64,000 nucleotides of DNA. Source: Hyposmocoma kahamanoa (Eukaryota > Arthropoda > Insecta > Lepidoptera > Cosmopterigidae). Made by a program: the position numbers and the translations under genes. The notes below the pieces were generated by a model. That model ran no database searches, had not been told where the DNA came from, and was given only the letters and a program-made list of their open reading frames with translations. How positions within the stretch are numbered: the stretch's first letter is position 1; each line of letters starts with the position of its first letter. Of the stretch, positions 57,362-64,000 are shown piece by piece. The DNA lies in assembly GCF_003589595.1 (NCBI RefSeq), contig NW_020654133.1, positions 127,345 through 191,344 of the forward strand. The letters run 5' to 3'.

Positions 57362-57659
57362 TATTTGTACATTCAAAATAGATAGTCCAATGTTTTAAGA
57401 GTAACAAAAAAAAACTTACTTTTATTTTAAAGTTATTGTTTAAACTTTTTTTCACCGTTTAGTTAAAGTAATCACAAGGTGAATTTGAACATTAACGTTA
57501 TTTCGGTAATGTGGTAATAAAGATTTGGCTTGGTCACTCACGGTTAATACTTATTATTATTATGTTAAGGCAAACTACGGGATGTAGTCGACATTGATTG
57601 TGAATCATATTCAATCACAATTTGTGATGGAATAACTCAAAAAACTCTATATAAAAAAG

Positions 57660-57770
57660 ATGATCTCCTTGTGAAAGAGTTCGCCCAGGGCACTGCCAGC
57701 TTATCTATTTCTGCCGTCAAGCCGTAATGTGAACATGTGTTTCGGTTTTGAAGGGTAAGCCTTCGTTCAC
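57660..57770 (+). repeat. Repeat family D fragment
   Basis: CTCCTTGTGAAAGAGTTCGC to GGTTTTGAAGGGTAAG. Confidence 0.7.
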
Positions 57771-57833
57771 ACGGCATTGTCCTGCACGTTTTTTAACGTA
57801 TTCGATAAACGGATAAACACTGGAGGGTCCCCG

Positions 57834-58084
57834 CTAAAAAGTGTCCGAACTTATAGGGCGTTAAAATCGTATACAGAGCGTCATTCACGCTCTAGTCTTC
57901 GTTTGTTCGACTGACAGCGAAGCAAGCAAAATTAGACAGTACTGCGATGACATTACAATTTAAATTCAACGTTTTAGCTTTTTCATATTCCTTTACATGT
58001 CACTACGTTTAAATAGGTTGACTTGGGACATTTTTTTCATGGTTTTTGTTTTAGACCCGTCGTCCATTTATTTGTAAGTCAATG
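57834..58084 (+). mobile_element. M2 element copy 4 (left-truncated)
   Basis: Starts at GGGTCCCCGCTAAAAAGTG, lacking the first 35 bp or so including the left TIR, and ends with the intact TTTGTAAGTCAATG. Confidence 0.92.
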
Positions 58085-58431
58085 GTTGACACGATATATT
58101 TTCATGCGTTTAAAAGAAGGATAGAAGACGCTAACGGCTTTGCCGCCGGAACAACAGAAGTTATTGGGTTCACCCAATGAATCAAGAAATAGTGCTCACA
58201 AACACATTTGAAAAATTATACGAAAATCTGAGAAATGATAAAAAGAAATGGGCCACAGAACATTCGCCGGTCATTTTGTATTAATAAAATTATGCGTGTC
58301 CTCCTTCCATAATATACTTCAATACTAGACGCTGCTTGTTCGGTAACTATTCGATAAAAAACTTAAGACTTCGCGATGTGTGAAAGAGATTCATTAAAAC
58401 TATGCGCAACTAAAAATTGATATTATAATAA

Positions 58432-59157
58432 TCTCAGTACAGAGTACTAATAAAAACCGACCTCAAAAGTACGTGGAATTACGTCTATTTGCTAAGTTTT
58501 ATTGAAATATCCCCTACTTCGCCACTATACAGGACTTGACACTGGAGATAATATAAAAATAGGTTCTCACTACGACACTACATAAAGTATATTGAGAGAA
58601 AAAGCCTTGAATTGGAGAAATAGCAAAATCAACCATTAAAGTAATTGCTCCTAAATGAAGTTAGGCGCTATTTATAAAAATGAATCTTCATGCGTGAACA
58701 GCCACCCTTCGAGGTGGATGATTTTCTTCAAAATGAAATGTGTCCACTATGGAAGTACCCCCTTTCCAACAAAAAATAATCATGAAAATCGGTTCACAAA
58801 TACCGGAGTTATCGCGTAACATACATACAAAAAACATCCTCCATAGTGGTCCCATTTCATTTTGAAGAAAATCATCCACCTTTAAGGGTGGCTGATCACG
58901 CATGAACATTCATTTTTATAAATAGCGCCTAAATTTTACTTAAGGAGCAATTGTTTTAACGGTTGATTTTGCTATTCTCCAATTCAAGGCGTTTTTCTCT
59001 CTCAATATACTTTGAGTAGTGAGAACCGATTTTTATTATCTGCAGTGTCAAGTCCTGTACAGTGGCGAACTAGGGGATATTTCAATAAAACTTGGCAAAT
59101 AGATGTAATTCCACGTACTTTTGAGGTCGGTGTTTTTAGTACTCTGTACTGAGATTA
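58432..59157. mobile_element. Repeat family C, two copies head to head (inverted pair)
   Basis: 58432-58835 is a reverse copy, beginning ATAATCTCAGTACAGAGTAC; 58836-59157 is a forward copy starting inside the element at CATAGTGGTCCCATTTC and ending CTGAGATTAT. The two halves can pair over more than 300 bp. Confidence 0.88.
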
Positions 59158-59456
59158 TAGTAATTGACATGTGACTCCGTTCAACCGTTAATTCAACTTT
59201 TGACATATGCACGCCTCCGAAGTTCCGTAATTATTGACATGCAACCATATTATACAATAAAATGCAATACTTCCTGGACTCTTTAATTTTTTAATTTTAG
59301 TGAAGCGACATACTCCTTTGCTCCGGTATTTATCGAGTCAACAGATCATGTAACGTAAATAATTCATGTTGATTAATTTTGGTACCTGTCTAATAAATTA
59401 GAATGAAATTAAATAAATTATAAATAATTATAGTAAATTCTTATTGTTTATTATAA

Positions 59457-59576
59457 TTAATCATCGGATTCTTCTCCATATGAACGGGAATCATCACTTG
59501 AATTGTCATTAGCATTAATTATTAATTCTCGAGTACACAAATTGTCAAACGCGACATCACGATCCCAACCAGACAT
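59457..59576 (-). other. Short acidic open frame, 39 aa, unrecognised
   Basis: Starts MSGWDRDVAFDNLCTRELI and ends in an Asp/Ser/Glu-rich tail (SSDDSRSYGEESDD). Such tails occur at transposase N-termini, but nothing else supports this. No splice donor was assigned. Confidence 0.15.
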
Positions 59577-59989
59577 TATTTTCTTTTTTGAACCCGATCA
59601 CGAACGATTTAAACTTCTTCGTAAACAAAATTGAATCGGAAACAAATAGGGATATAACTAATTGATTAGAATTCGAGCAGTGAAAAGTTAAATAAACGGT
59701 TTGACGGAGTTATAGTGTAAGAATGTTGTACTATATAAAATATAGCTTGATACCTGTGACGTTTGTCAGAATGACAGTTACTAGAGATGAGACGTCCATT
59801 ATATTTTATCGATATTTATAAAGAAATGAGTTTTTTTTAAAAAGAAGAAGAAAGAAAGAAAAATAAAAGTGTACTCATAGGAAAATTATCATTAACGATG
59901 GATATAATTTAATAATATTTAAAAACTATAACTTTTTCAACCAGATATTTATTGTAGCTGTCTTTAAAACGAAGTCGCTAATGTCGCAG

Positions 59990-60440
59990 GTATCAAGCTG
60001 TATTTTACGTACTTTTTGTAGTTTATTTTTAAATATGTAATCCAGCGGTGTTGCAGTTGATGAAGCTGTGTGACCAATACGTGGGTCGACGGCGGCGGCC
60101 TTCTCTCTTTGCATTACCGCATGCACGCACGAATTTGTTAAAAGAAGCGCCATTTACACGAAAGTTGCGAAACCTAAATGTCATACACGATCTAATTGAC
60201 ATATTCTGTTGCTCTGAAAACGAATTTGAGAAAGCTTCTCTATGGGTGTTGTGTAAATAGGTATAACAGCAATTGTTCTGATAAGTTTGTTCGTTGTAAT
60301 TTAGTATAATATAATATGTAATAGAGTTTAGATATAAGTAATTAATTAGATATGTAAGAATGATGTCGACGCTATCGAATTGGGTGTACCTAACCTGTAA
60401 GGATAGAGTTGTGTAAATAAATAAATAAATAAATCGTCCT
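59990..60440 (+). pseudogene. LINE ORF2 C-terminal fragment with (AAAT)n tail
   Basis: A decayed frame with RTNLLKEAPFTRKLRNLN and DIFCCSENEFEKASL, similar in pattern to the fragment at 14928-15060. The 3' UTR ends in AAATAAATAAATAAAT at about 60415-60435. Confidence 0.6.
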
Positions 60441-60449
60441 TTGGTATTC

Positions 60450-60540
60450 ACAAATGTACGTTACATGCCGCCGCTGGTATTCGAACCCTTGACCTCTCCA
60501 CTGCCAAGCAACCATTCTTCTACTAAGCTACCTCAGTATT
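60450..60540 (-). repeat. tRNA-like SINE head
   Basis: The minus strand reads GGTAGCTTAGTAGAAGAATG then AGGGTTCGAATACC (B box). It is not a complete tRNA (no acceptor stem match), so it is read as a SINE fragment next to a LINE tail. Confidence 0.55.
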
Positions 60541-61076
60541 TTACAATAACCAAACGAAGTAAAAATAGTTGTCAACGGTTTTACGCACTCCTGTATATCG
60601 AAAATAAAAAAATGCAATTTATTTATAAAACATTGATTCAAAAACATTTTACATAAATATTTATTTTAGTTTAATCAATATTTAATATTGTTAGTACGTA
60701 CACAGAAAACAATATGTACACACGAGGACTTTTATTCCAGTAACCTTGACCTTGAAAATTTCGAGTTACGGATTTTTTGGTAACTTCGAGACGTGATACT
60801 AATGTCTTCAGACTTCTTTTCAGTCACTTAGTTCACTGAAATCAATTCTTTATTGCATTTACCATAATGTTACATATAATGGAATAGGTTCATTGCTAAA
60901 TTAACAACGCAAATTCGAGAGTATTTAAATCTAGAAAACTCTGATCCACTTCAGATGTCGCTTGTGCACGAAGATTATGTAGCTTGTTCCCATATCACGA
61001 CTGTTTGTCGTGACTGTCGTGGACGATTATTTTGTCGTTGTAGTGTTGGGTAGGACATGAAATTAAAATGCGTATG

Positions 61077-61154
61077 CGTCAGTTGAGTCATTCGAAAAAA
61101 TGAGGCGGTACAATGGCCTACTTCAAATGAGGTGAGGTAATGACTCAACTGACG
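61077..61154. repeat. Perfect 16-bp inverted repeat with TGAGTCA cores
   Basis: CGTCAGTTGAGTCATT (61077-61092) and its exact complement (61139-61154), 46-nt spacer. Each arm contains TGAGTCA. A Harbinger-like scrap lies just before it (60985-61045). Confidence 0.9.
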
Positions 61155-61431
61155 GGGAATATTAAGGACATTTTCATAACTTGATGGTATCAGTCATTTG
61201 GATAACTTAAGTTGTTGCATACTCTTTAGTACTTTTAATTATTTTTTATTGTTTTTTTTGACGTGGGGTTTGTATTATGTTTTGTTTTCTGGTTTGATGT
61301 ATAATATTTAGTAAGTGAATTTTGTGAACTTGCTTAAGAAACTACCAAATATACAATCATACAGTTCACTAGTTTTTGCATCCTTCATTTTGGTCCATTC
61401 GACGTGTCACGTAACAAATTTGCACCTATTT

Positions 61432-61880
61432 TTAACCGACTTCAAAAAAGGAGGAGGTTCTGAATTCGACTGTATGTCCCTTTTTTTTGTATGTATGTTA
61501 CGCGATAACTCCGGTATTTGTGAACCGATTTTCATGATTCTTTTTTTGTTGGAAAGGGGGTACTTCCATAGTGGTCCCATTTCATTTTGAAGAAAATCAT
61601 CCACCTCGAAGGGTGGCTGTTCACGCATGAAGATTCATTTTCATAAATAGCGCCTAACATTAATTTAGAAGCAATTACTTTAATGGTTGATTTTGCTATT
61701 TCTCCAATTTAAGGCGTTTTTCTCTCAATATACTTTGAGTAGTGAGAACCGATTTTTATTATCTCCAGTGTCAAGTCCTGTACAGTGGCGAACTAGGGGA
61801 TATTTCAATAAAACTTAGTATAGACATAATTCCACGTACTTTCGAGGTCGGTTTTTTAGTACTCTGTACTGAGATTATTA
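61432..61880 (+). mobile_element. Repeat family C copy 4
   Basis: AACCGACTTCAAAAAAGGAG to TCGGTTTTTTAGTACTCTGT and CTGAGATTAT. Nearly full length. Confidence 0.9.
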
Positions 61881-62255
61881 CCCAACTATTACAATGAAAA
61901 AGGGCCGCTCTGAATCTTAGCTGGTTAAAACGTCTCCATAACACTGTCAGCGTCAGAGCGTGGGTCACAGCCTCTATCTCTAAGACAACCCAACTCCCTA
62001 ATGAATTCTTAAGCCTCCGCACCTCAAGTCTGTACTTGGCAAGATCTGGTGGTGTCACTCAGGTGGGACGGTGCAAACGTACATGAATTAATGCCTTATT
62101 GTGCTGTTTTGGAGTGCAAAAGTGATAGCCGCACCAAAAATAACCCGTGGCGGTATTTCACGTCATCGGAAAGTCTTATATTAATCAATTTTCAATTTTC
62201 TGTTTATAGAAATTAGTTTTTGTTACAAGAAATGAACGTAAAGTTTGTACTCCTG

Positions 62256-62651
62256 CCATATCGCACCCTTAGTAATATAAGGGCACAATCCAAAAAAAGT
62301 AGATTTTTGGGAAATTTGGGAATTGATAGGGACTTAAATAATAAATGGGATCAAACTTAAATAACTCCATATTTCTGTTATATTTTTTGTACTATATGGG
62401 TCTAACTTGAAAGTGTTTTTTAACTTGCTTGAAACTTATGGAATTTATTTATATTATTTATTTTTTTTATTGCTATTTATAATACATTTATCAAAGAACA
62501 AATCTGCCAAATTTCATATTTATAACTTAAATAATAAGCATGTTATTTGAAAAAATAGGTGTAATGTAGGAATCCAGAATCTTAATACGCGATTTCCCAA
62601 AAATCTACTATTTTTGGATTGTGCCCTTATATTACTAAGGGTGCGATATGG
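62256..62651. mobile_element. TIR element (396 bp) with about 55-bp inverted ends
   Basis: The left end CCATATCGCACCCTTAGTAA continues through GGGCACAATCCAAAAA and AGTAGATTTTTGGGAAAT. The right end is its near-exact complement. The interior is AT-rich with no frame. An internal CCCTTAGTAATATAAGGG palindrome lies in each arm. Confidence 0.9.
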
Positions 62652-62761
62652 TCGCTTCTTTTTTGGAGATGTAAATAAGTAACTCCAATTCGTCGTCGTT
62701 CAGCTAGTTGGCAGCACATTGATAGAAATTTCAATATAATATCAAAACGTCACAACTTGTA

Positions 62762-63402
62762 TTAAGAGGGAGCAGAGGAAAAAATTCTAATGTTCGATTT
62801 GATTTTAGAGGGGTATATCCACTTTAAAGTTAAAAATAAAATATTGTATGAGTAAAACATAAAACAATAAAGTTTCCTCGATAGAAAAAAATCACGAAAT
62901 AACCTCTAATTTTCACATTTTTTAGATTCATCCTCGAAATGCTACAGGTTATTAGACAAAAATTAGTTAATTAATTATATTTATGCATGATCGACAACTG
63001 TCACTACGGATTTTTTTAATCCCTTTACTTTTAGAGTTATTCCGCTAAAACAAATTTGGTACTTTTAATGCGCAAAACTCAACATCTCCTGTCGCATGTC
63101 ACGCGAACTTCAGGCATATATTTGTTTCACATATTTGGGCGGAGCCAACGTCAAAACTTTTTTGGCACGAAAGCTCTTATGAGGGAGCATTTCGAGGATG
63201 AATCGAAAAAATGTGAAAATTAGAGGTCATTTCGTGATTTTTATCTATCGAGGAAACTTTATTGTTTTATGTTTCTGATTAGTGTCTATGCTTGAATATA
63301 TCGTGTAGTTACTCATACAATATTTTATTTTTAACTTTAAAGTGGGTATACCCCTCTAAAATCAAATCGAAGATTAGGAATTTTTCCTCTGTTCCCTCTT
63401 AA
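62762..63402. mobile_element. Foldback element (641 bp) with about 200-bp arms
   Basis: Arms 62762-62952 and 63184-63402 are inverted copies (TTAAGAGGGAGCAGAGGAAA, CGAGGAAACTTTATTGTTTT, GAGGATGAATC). TA flanks both ends (62760-62761, 63403-63404), in line with a Tc1/mariner-type duplication. The central part carries no frame. Confidence 0.88.
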
Positions 63403-63519
63403 TAGATATTGATGGTGTTGAACTTTCAACGATATGCCAACAAGGTAGAGTTCAAATTATATTGTTAATCCGGAAATTGTTATTTCTTTTTAAATTTGAA
63501 GCTACGACCCATTGACTTA

Positions 63520-63737
63520 CAATTATATGGACGTCGGGTCCGCGCTAAAAAGTGTCCGCACTTGTAAGGCGCTTAAATCGTATACAGAGCGCCAAACTCC
63601 GCTTTAGTCTTCATTTGTTCTACTGACAGCGTGATACTGCGATGACATTACAATTTAAATTTCGAAAAGGTTGACTTGGGACATTTTTTTCGTGGTTTTT
63701 GTATTAGACCCGTCGTCCATTTATTTGTAAGTCAATG
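63520..63737 (+). mobile_element. M2 element copy 5 (internally deleted, 218 bp)
   Basis: CATTGACTTACAA to TTGTAAGTCAATG with a perfect duplication CTACGACC (63512-63519, 63738-63745). About 68 bp are missing internally. Confidence 0.95.
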
Positions 63738-63844
63738 CTACGACCAATCAATTTTGTAGTGTTTCAAATTAACAATGTGTGAATTTTGGAGACATTGGTT
63801 CTGATAGTAATCGAGGCTTGAGGTACTTCCATTGATTGTTTATT

Positions 63845-64000
63845 CCGTGGTTCCGTGGTTTAATTTGCAGAGCATTTGGCATGGATTGCCTGAAGGTGCT
63901 GGTTCAAACCGAGCCGGATGAATTTTTCCAAGTGTTCTATCTTTAAATTTTTATTGAATTGATACTTTGATATTCAATTATTTTTATGTGATATTACTCC
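63845..64000 (+). mobile_element. SINE family E, cut by the window end
   Basis: GTTCCGTGGTTTAATTTGCA (diverged A-box region), GGTTCAAACCGAGCC (B-box region) and the tail TTTTTATTGAATTGATA. Confidence 0.8.

Noticed and set aside
38884..61628. Recurrent short frame MREQPPFEVDD... in four places
   Set aside because: It is the minus strand of repeat family C and recurs only because the DNA copies are similar. The frame ends differently among copies and the inverted copy breaks it.
1..64000. CRISPR array, operon or phage features
   Set aside because: Spliced genes, SINEs and LINEs show nuclear animal DNA; the tandem repeats present lack regular unique spacers.

Overview
The window is animal nuclear DNA, almost certainly from a moth or butterfly (Lepidoptera). 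It is AT-rich, has spliced genes with canonical insect introns, and is packed with transposable elements of lepidopteran type (RTE- and jockey-like LINE tails, tRNA-derived SINEs, PIF/Harbinger, hAT-like and piggyBac-like non-autonomous elements). No prokaryotic or viral organisation is visible.

Three host genes can be assembled exon by exon, all on the minus strand. (1) COQ2, the mitochondrial 4-hydroxybenzoate polyprenyltransferase of ubiquinone synthesis: seven coding exons between 2787 and 6696, 416 residues, all junctions in phase. (2) Protease A (12504-31292): six coding exons, 680 residues, a secreted chymotrypsin/collagenase-like S1 protease with an intact triad and a very long low-complexity pro-region. 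(3) Protease B (40828-51101): six exons with the same intron phases as A, 440 residues. It is a tandem paralogue that keeps His/Asp/Ser but has lost the IVGG activation N-terminus, Cys42 and the GGP after the catalytic Ser. It also appears to use a GC-AG intron. Both proteases carry the YH..-GIP motif just before the catalytic domain.

Layout: 1-2786 lies downstream of COQ2 (repeats and unassigned AT-rich DNA); 2787-6726 COQ2; 6727-12503 intergenic, rich in SINEs and terminal-inverted-repeat (TIR) elements; 12504-31292 protease A, whose intron 2 holds a nearly intact LINE (23274 to about 27990) with a PHD-finger ORF1; 31293-40827 intergenic; 40828-51101 protease B; 51102-64000 no host gene found, containing a 5'-truncated LINE (52650-54590), a piggyBac-like element with TTAA ends (55653-56410), and foldback elements (58432-59157, 62762-63402).

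Most of the DNA between exons is repeats. Two short TIR families dominate: family M1 (9 copies, ends CATCGAG..CTCGATG) and family M2 (5 copies, ends CATTGAC..GTCAATG). Both are flanked by 8-bp target duplications, several of them perfect for M2. One M1 copy lies inside a SINE and duplicates 8 bp of it, giving a clear order of insertion. The two proteases probably arose by local duplication and then diverged; COQ2 is a functionally unrelated neighbour.
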